Below, in pieces: positions 43,688 to 51,264 of a DNA stretch of 64,000 nucleotides. A program made the translations under genes and the position numbers. Position 1 is the first letter of the stretch, and each line of letters begins with the position of its first letter. The notes below the pieces were generated by a model. The model did no database searches. It was not told where the DNA came from and saw only the letters and a list, made by a program, of their open reading frames with translations. This DNA comes from UMGS75 sp964507405 (lineage in GTDB: Bacteria; Bacillota_I; Bacilli_A; ML615J-28; CAG-313), in the NCBI GenBank assembly GCA_964507405.1, contig CAZDPJ010000001.1:62001-126000 (forward strand). Reading direction: 5' to 3'.

Positions 43688-45030
43688 TTATTTAATCAAG
43701 AATGCCATATATAATGGAAGTTTATTAATCCCATTAGCACTGCCTATATTAGCATCTGCAAGTTTAAAATTACTATTTATTTCATATTTATCTTTATTAT
43801 TTAATATTTCTTTTAATGATTTTGCATTACCATTATTAGATTTAACTTCTATTAATGCTAGTTCGTTATTATATCTTGTAACAAAGTCTATTTCTAATCC
43901 ACTATGTTTATGATAGTAATATAAATCCTTATGCATTTTATTAAAAGCATCAGCCATAATGTTTTCAAATATTGCACCTTTGTATACCTTTAAATCTCCG
44001 TTAATAATATTATCAGTAGTTCCATCCTCTAACATTGTTATAAATAATCCTGTATCAGTCACATATATTTTAAATGTATCTTCATCGTTATTGCCATCTA
44101 GTGGAAGTTCTAAATTATTTAAATTATGACATTTACAAATTAAACCAAATTCTTCTATCCATGTAAAAGCATCACTATGGTTTCTAGCTTTAGCAGTACT
44201 TGCAACTAATTTATATTGAAACTTTTTATTTTTTTTGCAAGTTGATTTGGGATTGATTTATATACTTGCATAATCTTAGTAAGTTCAGTTTGATTAATTT
44301 CTTGTACTTCCTCTTTATTAAGATGTTTACCAAAATCATCTTTATGACTTTCAAGAATACTTTGTTGTATTTCTCTAATCTGTGTTAAGTCATGAGTTAA
44401 ATTAAACACATTAACTACGTCAGGAAGCCATCCAACACATAGATATTCTTTAAAATATTTCATAAGTTTTTCATTAACGTTTGGAATGACTTGTGTTTTG
44501 TCTATAAATGATTTCTTTACATGATCTATAACATTTTTGTCAAACCCTATTGCCCATAGATATTCTTCAAAGTCCATAGGTTTCATAGTTATTACTTTTT
44601 CAAAACCAGTAGATACTCCTTTTGAAACTTTTTTATTATATCCTCTTAAACCAAGAAGAGATCCTGTACAAATAAGATCAAATCTTCCATCTTCCATAAA
44701 TGGTTTTATTGCAGATCTAGCATTCGCACATTCTTGTAGTTCATCAAAAATAATTATTGTTTTGTAAGGTATGAATTTTGCTCCTAAATTAGATGCTGAT
44801 AAACTTATTATTAAATCATTAACATTTAAATCTTTATCAAATAATGACTTGACAGAAGTATTATGCATGAAATCAATATACACAACATTTTCATAATGTT
44901 CTTCACAAAACTTTCTAACAATTGTTGTTTGACCAATCTGTCTTAATCCTTTAATTATTAAAGATCTTTTTTTAATTTTTAATGATTCGTGCCAAGAAAT
45001 AATGTCATTATAAATTTTTCTTTCAAACAT
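43688..45030 (-). pseudogene. AAA_14/DUF4143 ATPase, frameshifted copy
   Basis: The first piece runs from the ATG at 45030 (GAGGTG 6 nt upstream) to 44206 and holds the AAA_14 domain. Walker A is GLRQIGQTT, with Gln in place of the essential Lys; Walker B IIIFDELQE and sensor CTGSLLG are normal. At an eight-A run near 44215-44222 the frame changes. The other frame continues KKFQYKLVASTAKARNHS.DAFTWIEEFGL into the second piece, which ends with the nuclease-like EIDFVTR and ALIEVKS (DUF4143). One base lost in the A run explains it. Both the shift and the Walker change suggest loss of function. Confidence 0.82.
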
Positions 45031-45139
45031 AACTCTCACCTCTAAATATATTATGCACTTTTTTATAGGGAGATTAATATCTTTATTTTATTCTTAATAT
45101 TTTATTTAAGAGATTTGTGGTTTATATCAAAATGAAATT

Positions 45140-46270
45140 TTAATTTCTATGCAAATAATATTTTGCTTTTTTAACTATTTCTTTATATCTTTCATTATCT
45201 TTAATAGAGTTGAAACATTCAAGATTAAGTGAACATAAAACATCACTATCTTTATCAAAAGCACGATAATTAGCATAATTATATGTACCTGACTTATCCA
45301 AATATTTATTTTTAATTTTAAATTCTTTTACTTCTACATTATTATGGTAAATTTCTATATCAACCATTTGTTCTAAAAAATCAAAACATTTATCAGTATT
45401 TCCCATACTTAGCCATGTTCTAGCTATTAAAGCATAAACATTACCCATTTCTAATTTATATAAAGCTGGTATATAATCATCTTCTTTAAACACTTCGTTA
45501 ATTATATTCAATATTGTGAAATACATTTTTAATGCTTCTTCATAATTTTTAGTATTTTCATATGATATACCTAGCAAACCTAAAGTATTAATTGATGAAT
45601 GCATATGCTGTTGTAAATCTCTCTGTAAGTTAATTTTTTCTATTTCAAATTCATTAAAAGCTTTATTTATCCATGCACACATAGCATGAGCAGTCATATC
45701 TGAACGCATAGGTAATTCATTAGCATGTTTTACAGCACTTTCTGCGTTTCCAAATGAAGAATGTAATATTACCATAATCATATGAGCTCGTAAGATATTT
45801 GTAAGATTACTTGAATATTTGACAATTAATTCAGCTTGTCTAGTTGTTTCCTTATAAATTCTTTCTGCGTATTCTTCATTATAACAATAGTTTCCTTTAT
45901 AAGAAAGAGCTATTCCATATTCAATGCTTTCTTGTAATAAATCTAAATTAGATGGATATTTCTTTAGAACATCTTGAATTAATAACCAACTTTCAACGTC
46001 ATATTTTCTAAGTGATCTATCATTACACATATTTAAAATTTCATTTATTTCTTCATTTCTATTATTGTCTGAAATACCTAATATAATATCTGCGCTTACA
46101 CCAAAGAATGTGGCAACTGGAATGATTTGAGATATGTCTGGTAAACCAACATTATTTTCCCATTTAGAAATTGCTTGTGGTGTAACATTTATAGCTTCCG
46201 CTAATTCTTCTTGAGTTAAATTCTTGTTCTTTCTTAACTCTCTAATTGTTGAACCGACTGTTCTTAACAT
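45140..46270 (-). CDS. XRE-family regulator with C-terminal TPR-like domain
   Basis: 376 residues. N-terminal Cro/C1 helix-turn-helix (LTQEELAEAINVTPQAISKWE, near residues 18-38), then about 300 helical residues with TPR-like pairs such as NYEEALKMYFTILNIINEVF. The layout resembles RRNPP-like or other ligand-sensing XRE regulators, but no partner peptide gene is evident. AGGAGG precedes the ATG; promoter at 46313-46341. Likely controls genes in this accessory region. Confidence 0.82.
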   Translation of the reverse strand: MLRTVGSTIRELRKNKNLTQEELAEAINVTPQAISKWENNVGLPDISQIIPVATFFGVSADIILGISDNNRNEEINEILNMCNDRSLRKYDVESWLLIQDVLKKYPSNLDLLQESIEYGIALSYKGNYCYNEEYAERIYKETTRQAELIVKYSSNLTNILRAHMIMVILHSSFGNAESAVKHANELPMRSDMTAHAMCAWINKAFNEFEIEKINLQRDLQQHMHSSINTLGLLGISYENTKNYEEALKMYFTILNIINEVFKEDDYIPALYKLEMGNVYALIARTWLSMGNTDKCFDFLEQMVDIEIYHNNVEVKEFKIKNKYLDKSGTYNYANYRAFDKDSDVLCSLNLECFNSIKDNERYKEIVKKAKYYLHRN

Positions 46271-46312
46271 TTTATTTCCTCCTAATATATTTTCTAGTAA
46301 GCTTACACAAAT

Positions 46313-46341
46313 AGTATATCAACTAAAATGTAAAAAGTAAA
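46313..46341 (-). promoter_or_regulatory. Promoter of the XRE-TPR regulator
   Basis: Minus-strand TTTACT (46336-46341), 17-nt spacer, TATACT (46313-46318). Confidence 0.65.
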
Positions 46342-46427
46342 GCGACTAAAAAGATACCTTACATCAACGGAGCGTTGAGTTAATTATATTATACTAAAAT
46401 TTAATAATTATTTCCACCATTATATCT

Positions 46428-46575
46428 TATAGATTCAAGTCCCGTAAGAACCTAACATTCGAATCCCGTAAGTTACTGGTTCGCGTCCTTGGTCAGTGTC
46501 CTTAGGTGTTTAAATCTAAATGTTTCATAAATGCATAAAAAAAAGACCCTCTTTACAGAAGACCTATAGATTTCT
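46428..46575. repeat. T-arm/terminator repeat, copy D, at the end of the tRNA-Ser/Glu transcript
   Basis: Contains GATTCAAGTCCCGTAAG, CATTCGAATCCCGTAAG and GGTTCGCGTCC at 21-28 nt spacing, then CATAAATGC-ATAAAAAAAAG and the hairpin GACCCTCTTT...AGAAGACC. On the minus strand the hairpin is followed by eight T and lies 10 nt beyond tRNA-Glu, so this part is the tRNA terminator. Confidence 0.65.
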
Positions 46576-46580
46576 TAAAA

Positions 46581-46657
46581 TGGTGATCTGTACGGGATTC
46601 GAACCCGTGAGTGCATGCGTGAAAGGCATGTGAGTTAAGCCGCTTCTCCAACAGACC
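46581..46657 (-). tRNA. tRNA-Glu (anticodon TTC)
   Basis: Minus-strand acceptor GGTCTGT/ACAGATC, D-arm with GAAGCGGCTTAA, anticodon arm CATGC-CTTTCAC-GCATG with TTC, T-arm CACGGG-TTCGAAT-CCCGT, encoded CCA. Second gene of a tRNA-Ser/tRNA-Glu pair. Confidence 0.93.
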
Positions 46658-46662
46658 TCAAA

Positions 46663-46753
46663 TGGCGGAGTAGAAGGGATTTGAACCCTTGCACCAGTTT
46701 CCCGGTCTATGCCCTTAGCAGGGGCACCTCTTCAGCCTCTTGAGTACTACTCC
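46663..46753 (-). tRNA. tRNA-Ser (anticodon GCT)
   Basis: Minus-strand acceptor GGAGTAG/CTACTCC, anticodon arm TGCCC-CTGCTAA-GGGCA with GCT, a long variable arm (GACCGGGAAACTGGT), T-arm AAGGG-TTCAAAT-CCCTT, encoded CCA. Located 5 nt upstream of tRNA-Glu. Confidence 0.93.
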
Positions 46754-46882
46754 AATGCTATAATATTATATCTTTTTTTCAATATTTTGTCAACTAATTT
46801 GAGTATTTATAATTAATAATCTAATTTTTTTGTATAAAATATTAATTTAAAGATATAATAAAAATAAGAAAGGATGATTTAA

Positions 46883-47242
46883 ATGCCAAAATTAAAATGT
46901 AAAGTAGAACAATGTATATATAACTATGATTGGTTATGTGGGAAAAACTATATTGATGTAGATGGACCTAATGCAAAAATGAAAAAAGATACATGTTGTA
47001 ATAGTTATCAGTGTAGAAATGCAGATAATAGTAATTATGAATTTGCTGTTATAGATGCACTTAATCCTACATTAAATACGGAAGTATATTGTGACGCAAC
47101 AAACTGTGTATTTGAAAGAGGACAAAAATGCCATGCTGATAAAATTGAAATTATGAATGTTAATGGAGATTTAAAATTGGGACTAAAAGATGGACAAACT
47201 GCTGATGTAACAAATTGTCAAACATTTGAATGTAAGGATTAA
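46883..47242 (+). CDS. Tandem DUF1540 Cys-rich protein
   Basis: 119 residues with two DUF1540 units. The first has C-K-V-E-Q-C-I-Y-N ... C ... CCNSYQC, the second C-D-A-T-N-C-V-F ... C ... CQTFEC. Each unit has four to five conserved cysteines and probably binds a metal. Function unknown; relatives are common in clostridia. AAAGGATG lies before the ATG, a TATAAT is about 30 nt upstream, and a strong terminator follows directly. Confidence 0.85.
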   Translation: MPKLKCKVEQCIYNYDWLCGKNYIDVDGPNAKMKKDTCCNSYQCRNADNSNYEFAVIDALNPTLNTEVYCDATNCVFERGQKCHADKIEIMNVNGDLKLGLKDGQTADVTNCQTFECKD

Positions 47243-47268
47243 AATAGCAACTTTTCTTGCTATTTTTT
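47241..47268 (+). terminator. Terminator after the DUF1540 gene
   Basis: AAAATAGCAA, 6-nt loop, TTGCTATTTT and more T. Confidence 0.85.
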
Positions 47269-47286
47269 ATTTATAGTTTAAAACAG

Positions 47287-47315
47287 TTGCAATATTTATT
47301 AAAATTTGATATAAT
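47287..47315 (+). promoter_or_regulatory. Promoter of the tRNA-Trp/His transcript
   Basis: TTGCAA (47287-47292), 17-nt spacer, TATAAT (47310-47315), 11 nt before tRNA-Trp. Confidence 0.82.
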
Positions 47316-47326
47316 ATATAAGCGCT

Positions 47327-47400
47327 AGGGGCATCGTACAACGGTAGTACACCGGTCTCCAAAACCGTCAATGTGAGTTCGATTCTTACTGCCCCTGCCA
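47327..47400 (+). tRNA. tRNA-Trp (anticodon CCA)
   Basis: Acceptor AGGGGCA/TGCCCCT, anticodon arm CGGTCTCCAAAACCG with CCA, T-arm GAG-TTCGATT-CTTAC, encoded CCA. A CCA anticodon agrees with UGG-only tryptophan in this genome. Confidence 0.93.
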
Positions 47401-47401
47401 T

Positions 47402-47478
47402 GGCGAATGTGGTGAAGTGGTTAACACAGCGGATTGTGGCTCCGTCACGCGTGGGTTCGAATCCCATCATTCGCCCCA
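47402..47478 (+). tRNA. tRNA-His (anticodon GTG)
   Basis: Extra 5' G typical of tRNA-His, acceptor GCGAATG/CATTCGC, anticodon arm GCGGATTGTGGCTCCGT with GTG, T-arm GTGGG-TTCGAAT-CCCAT, encoded CCA. Directly follows tRNA-Trp by 1 nt. Confidence 0.93.
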
Positions 47479-47556
47479 TTAATTGACATCTGTTAGTCTT
47501 CTTATAAAAGAGGACTAATTTTTGATTTTGTAGGATATTTTAGCCAAATGTGGTTA
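47477..47556 (+). repeat. Copy E: tRNA-His terminator flank, inverted copy of 43450-43528
   Basis: The homology begins at the CA of the tRNA CCA end. It contains the hairpin TTAGTCTTCT...AGAGGACTAA followed by TTTTT (terminator of the tRNA pair), then TGATTTTGTAGGATATTTTA and a TAGCCAAATGTGGTTA segment. Confidence 0.78.
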
Positions 47557-47586
47557 ATTTGTAGTAATGACATATTAAAGTAAATT

Positions 47587-47616
47587 AATAAGTCTTTTGT
47601 ATAGGACTTATTTTTT
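47587..47616 (+). terminator. Second terminator downstream of tRNA-His
   Basis: AATAAGTC (47587-47594), 10-nt loop, GACTTATT (47605-47612) with T run. Confidence 0.75.
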
Positions 47617-47669
47617 ATTCTAATTAATATATTACTTATAAATCTTTTCAATTTTTATTTTTAAATTAT

Positions 47670-47698
47670 TTGCTTTACTCAATTTTGTGTAGTATAAT
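47670..47698 (+). promoter_or_regulatory. Promoter of the aldo/keto reductase gene
   Basis: TTGCTT (47670-47675), 17-nt spacer, TATAAT (47693-47698). Confidence 0.75.
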
Positions 47699-47720
47699 TA
47701 AATTAGGAGGTGTATAGTTA

Positions 47721-48659
47721 ATGATTAATAAATTAGGGCTAGGAACAATGGGAATGAATTTTGAAAATAAAATTGATTCAATTACGACCATTAAGAAAGC
47801 ATTAGAACAAGGAATTACTATTTTTAATACTGGAGATTTTTATCAAAGAGGACAATCGCAAATAGTCTTAGGAGAAGCATTACGTGATGTGCCTAGAGAT
47901 AAGTATTTTGTATCATTGAAATTTGGAGTAACTTTTACAAGCGATGGTACATACCTAGATGTTAATCCCAAAAATATTAAAAGTAAATTATTAGATTCCT
48001 TAAATAAGATGGGACTTGAATATGTAGATTTATATCAACCCGCAAGACAAGATACTGAAATTCCAGTTGAGGATGTTGTTACTGAAATTAAGAAATTAAT
48101 TGAAGAAGGATACGTAAAACATATTGGATTATCCGAAGTTGACGCCGAAACATTAAGACGTGCTCATAAGATTCATCCAATACATAGTGTTGAAGTTGAA
48201 TATTCACTACTTAATAGAGAAATCGAAAAAGACTTAATTAAAACAGCTAAAGAACTAGGTGTTAATGTTGTTGTGTATGGTGCTGTCGGTCATGGAATTC
48301 TTACTGATAAAGTTTTTGACGAAGCAACATACAATCCAATGTTTTCAAGAGGAATATTTAATAATGAATATAAAGATAGTAACATTAAAGCACTAAACAA
48401 ATTTAATGATATAGCACATTCATTAGGTCTTTCTATGAGTGAGCTAGCTTTAACTTACACTCAAGCTAAATATGATAATATTATCACTTTAATCGGAACA
48501 ACCAAACAAAGTCATTTAGAAAGTTCTATTAAAGCAATTAATACAACTCTTTCAAAAGATACTATAAATTTAATTGAAGAAACATTATCTGATAAAACAA
48601 TCTTAGGACTTAGAAAAAGAAAATGGATATTTACAAATGGAATCGGTAAATTACAATAA
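47721..48659 (+). CDS. Aldo/keto reductase
   Basis: 312 residues. The (beta/alpha)8 oxidoreductase motifs are TGDFYQRG (catalytic Asp and Tyr), SLKFG (Lys), and VEVEYSLLNREIEKD. The usual catalytic His segment is the variant YQPARQDT, seen in a subset of the family. NADPH-dependent reduction of aldehydes or ketones is expected; substrate unknown. AGGAGG 11 nt upstream. It lies just before the MarR gene but has its own promoter and terminator. Confidence 0.88.
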   Translation: MINKLGLGTMGMNFENKIDSITTIKKALEQGITIFNTGDFYQRGQSQIVLGEALRDVPRDKYFVSLKFGVTFTSDGTYLDVNPKNIKSKLLDSLNKMGLEYVDLYQPARQDTEIPVEDVVTEIKKLIEEGYVKHIGLSEVDAETLRRAHKIHPIHSVEVEYSLLNREIEKDLIKTAKELGVNVVVYGAVGHGILTDKVFDEATYNPMFSRGIFNNEYKDSNIKALNKFNDIAHSLGLSMSELALTYTQAKYDNIITLIGTTKQSHLESSIKAINTTLSKDTINLIEETLSDKTILGLRKRKWIFTNGIGKLQ

Positions 48660-48686
48660 AAGGTTATTTTTATATTAACCTTTTTT
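48657..48686 (+). terminator. Terminator after the aldo/keto reductase
   Basis: AAAAGGTTA, 9-nt loop, TAACCTTTTTT; the stem begins in the stop codon. Confidence 0.8.
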
Positions 48687-48694
48687 CTTTTATC

Positions 48695-48723
48695 TTGACT
48701 AAAAAAATAGAAAGTAGTATAAT
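48695..48723 (+). promoter_or_regulatory. Promoter of the MarR-DUF5131 operon
   Basis: TTGACT (48695-48700), 17-nt spacer, TATAAT (48718-48723). Confidence 0.87.
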
Positions 48724-48724
48724 A

Positions 48725-48744
48725 TAGTTAATCTACATTAACTA
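48725..48744. promoter_or_regulatory. Candidate MarR operator
   Basis: TAGTTAA (48725-48731) and TTAACTA (48738-48744) form a perfect 7-6-7 palindrome at the transcription start, 14 nt before the MarR ATG. Autorepression is inferred. One TAGTTAA half-site also overlaps the aldo/keto reductase start (47715-47721), perhaps by chance. Confidence 0.7.
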
Positions 48745-48757
48745 CTTTGGAGGTCAT

Positions 48758-49174
48758 ATGGATAAATATATAAATGCCAATATTATTTTTTCTAAATTTA
48801 GTAGAACATATATGAATTTGAAAAAAGACTTACCAATTAGGCCTAGTGAAATGGGTGTATTAAATATAATAACCAAAAGAGAAGGGTTATTTACTCCTAT
48901 TATGATTGCTGAATTACTAGAAGTCACAAAGCCGATGGTCGCAAGTCATATAAGTGTATTAGAAAGAAAAGGATATATTACAAAACAATATTCAAAAACT
49001 GATAAAAGAAGTTTCTATATTATTCCAACAAATAAGGCTATTAAACTTGTAAATGATGTAGAAAATGAACTTAATAAGAAACTAATTAAATTAGAAAATG
49101 AATTAGGTCAAGATAATTTCAATAATTTAATTTTTATTCTTGAAAATGCAAGAATTTCTTTAGAAAGTAAATAA
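48758..49174 (+). CDS. MarR-family regulator
   Basis: 138 residues. Winged helix with PSEMGVLNIITKREG, LEVTKPMVASHISVLERKGY (recognition helix) and the wing YSKTDKRSFYIIP. Ligand-responsive repressor type. GGAGG 5 nt before the ATG. First gene of a four-gene operon, with a palindrome over its own start site. Confidence 0.9.
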   Translation: MDKYINANIIFSKFSRTYMNLKKDLPIRPSEMGVLNIITKREGLFTPIMIAELLEVTKPMVASHISVLERKGYITKQYSKTDKRSFYIIPTNKAIKLVNDVENELNKKLIKLENELGQDNFNNLIFILENARISLESK

Positions 49175-49177
49175 ACT

Positions 49178-49915
49178 ATGAAAAGAAACGATCCGACATG
49201 GAACCCCTGGCATGGTTGTAAAAAGAAAAGTGAAGGGTGTCAAAACTGTTTCATGTTTTATTTAGATAAAATACGAGGTCTTGATGGAAGTATTATTTCT
49301 AAAAATAAAACTAATTTTAATTTACCACTTAAGAAAAATAAAAACAAAGAATATAAAATTAAATCCGGCGAATTTGTTCGAGTTTGTATGTCTTCTGACT
49401 TCTTTTTAGAAGAAGCCGATATTTGGAGAAATGAAGCCTGGGATATTATGAGGCAAAGAAAAGACGTTACTTTCTCTTTATTAACAAAAAGACCAGAAAG
49501 AATAAAGGAATGTCTACCATTAGATTGGAATGATGGATGGGATAATATAACAATTGCGGTATCATGTGAAAATCAAAAACGCGTTGATGAACGAATCCCT
49601 CTTCTTCTTGATTTAAAAGCAAAACATATTTGGGTAAGTCTAAAGCCATTTATAGGAGAAATCACCCTAGAAAAATACTTAAAGACAGGACGAATTGAAA
49701 CAGTCTTATGTGGGGGAGAAAATTACGCAGGGATGCGTCCCCTCTACTATGAATGGGTAAAAAAAGTATATGATGAATGTATTAAATATGATGTTGAATT
49801 TATTTTTGGACAAACAGGAAATACCTTTGTTAAAGATGGAAAGACTTATCATATAAAAGATTTAAACATTCAAATTGAACAAGCCCTAAAATCCAATTTA
49901 CAAAATAGAAAATAA
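49178..49915 (+). CDS. DUF5131 (phage Gp37/Gp68-like) protein, copy 1
   Basis: 245 residues. The N-terminus has TWNPWHGCKKKSEGCQNC, giving Cys14-x6-Cys21-x2-Cys24, and the later segments VCMSSDFFLEEADIWR and LLTKRPERIKECLP.LDWNDGW are hallmarks of DUF5131. The three cysteines look like an Fe-S site related to radical-SAM proteins. Reaction unknown. Its ATG is 3 nt after the MarR stop with no strong ribosome site, so translation is probably coupled. Confidence 0.88.
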   Translation: MKRNDPTWNPWHGCKKKSEGCQNCFMFYLDKIRGLDGSIISKNKTNFNLPLKKNKNKEYKIKSGEFVRVCMSSDFFLEEADIWRNEAWDIMRQRKDVTFSLLTKRPERIKECLPLDWNDGWDNITIAVSCENQKRVDERIPLLLDLKAKHIWVSLKPFIGEITLEKYLKTGRIETVLCGGENYAGMRPLYYEWVKKVYDECIKYDVEFIFGQTGNTFVKDGKTYHIKDLNIQIEQALKSNLQNRK

Positions 49916-49927
49916 AGGAGTATATAT

Positions 49928-50341
49928 ATGACAAAAGAAGAAATAATTGAATTTGTTAAAAGACAAAAAACATCAATTCTATCATCTGTTGATGAAGAAG
50001 GATATCCATGGAGTCGAGCATTAATAAAACCAGTGCTAGTTGATGGAAATACTATATTTTTCGCAACTTATTCTTCATCTAATAAAACAAGACATTATCA
50101 AAACAATAATCTAGCAAGTATTTACTTTTATGAAAAAGGAAGAAACTTTCAAGGTGTAATGATTAAAGGAAAAATGGAAGTTGTTACTGACTTAAAAATA
50201 AAAGAAAAACTATGGATACCATTTTTCTATAAATTTTATAGAAAAGGAGTTACTGATCCAGAATATTGTATTTTAAAGTTTTCTTGTGAAAAAGCCGAAT
50301 GGTTTAGTAATTTTAAAACAGAAACAATTAATATGTTATAG
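49928..50341 (+). CDS. PNPOx-like split-barrel protein
   Basis: 137 residues of the pyridoxamine phosphate oxidase-like fold: KTSILSSVDEEGYPWSRALI, TIFFATYSSSNKTRHYQNN, then FQGVMIKGKMEVV. It likely binds a flavin or a related cofactor. AAGGAG precedes the ATG. Placed between two DUF5131 genes, so it may supply electrons or a cofactor to them; this is inference. Confidence 0.85.
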   Translation: MTKEEIIEFVKRQKTSILSSVDEEGYPWSRALIKPVLVDGNTIFFATYSSSNKTRHYQNNNLASIYFYEKGRNFQGVMIKGKMEVVTDLKIKEKLWIPFFYKFYRKGVTDPEYCILKFSCEKAEWFSNFKTETINML

Positions 50342-50350
50342 GAGGTTCAA

Positions 50351-51094
50351 ATGCAAAATAAAGATATAGAAAATGCTATTCCTTGGAATACATGGCATGG
50401 ATGTAAGAAAGTAAGTCAAGGATGTAAAAATTGTTTTGTCTATAAAATGGACAAAAGATATGGCCGTGATACAACACATATTGAAAAAGGTAAAACAACA
50501 TATGAATTAAAAGATAAAGATGTTCCTGCTGGATCTCTTATCAAGCTTTGTTTTTCTTCTGATTTTTTTATTGAAGAAGCAGATCAGTGGCGAGATGGTT
50601 GTTGGGATTTTATTAGGAGAAGAAAAGATTGTATCTTTGTTATGACAACAAAAAGACCAGAAAGAATTAAATCATGTGTTCCTTCAGACTGGAATGATGG
50701 ATGGGACCATGTTCATATTTCTATTTCAATTGAAAATCAAGAAATGGCGGACATTAGATTAAAACATTTTTTAGAAGCGCCAGTAAAACATCGTGAGGTC
50801 TTCTGTTCACCTTTAATTGGACCAATAACACTTGGAAAATATCTTGATACGGGATTAATTAAATGTGTTAATGTTGGTGGTGAATTTGCACCAAAAGATG
50901 ACGTTAGAGCAACTTTATATGAATGGGTAAAAAACTTATATTTAGAAGCACATGAAAGAAATATAGAATTTTATTTTCATCAAAGTGGTTCAATGTTCAT
51001 TAAGGATGGTAAAAACATTGGTAAATGGAATTTAAAAGACCAAATCAAATGTGCTGAAGAAATTCAACATGAATTAGAAAATAGCTATAATTAA
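50351..51094 (+). CDS. DUF5131 protein, copy 2
   Basis: 247 residues, about as long as copy 1 and clearly homologous through PWNTWHGCKKVSQGCKNC (Cys18-x6-Cys25-x2-Cys28), LCFSSDFFIEEADQWR and TTKRPERIKSC. The two copies have diverged considerably, which suggests different partners or substrates, not a recent duplication. GGAGG 6-7 nt before the ATG. Last gene of the MarR operon. Confidence 0.87.
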   Translation: MQNKDIENAIPWNTWHGCKKVSQGCKNCFVYKMDKRYGRDTTHIEKGKTTYELKDKDVPAGSLIKLCFSSDFFIEEADQWRDGCWDFIRRRKDCIFVMTTKRPERIKSCVPSDWNDGWDHVHISISIENQEMADIRLKHFLEAPVKHREVFCSPLIGPITLGKYLDTGLIKCVNVGGEFAPKDDVRATLYEWVKNLYLEAHERNIEFYFHQSGSMFIKDGKNIGKWNLKDQIKCAEEIQHELENSYN

Positions 51095-51164
51095 CAGAGT
51101 ATAATTTATCATCTATTAAATAAAAATTCAAAAATGAGCTTCTTTTAGCTTCTATTCTTAATTT

Positions 51165-51197
51165 AAGAGTCTATTATTAATTTAATAGGCTCTTTTT
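51165..51197 (+). terminator. Terminator of the MarR-DUF5131 operon
   Basis: AAGAGTCTATT (51165-51175) and AATAGGCTCTT (51184-51194) pair with one G-T, loop of 8, then TTTT. Confidence 0.8.
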
Positions 51198-51264
51198 ATT
51201 TTTATTCAACAACTTTACCAAATTACTTCAATAACTTAAAATATATATTGGAGGTGATTTATTT

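Noticed and set aside
49178..51094. Prophage remnant because of the phage-derived name of DUF5131
   Set aside because: No structural, replication or lysis genes nearby; the operon has its own promoter, MarR regulator and terminator.
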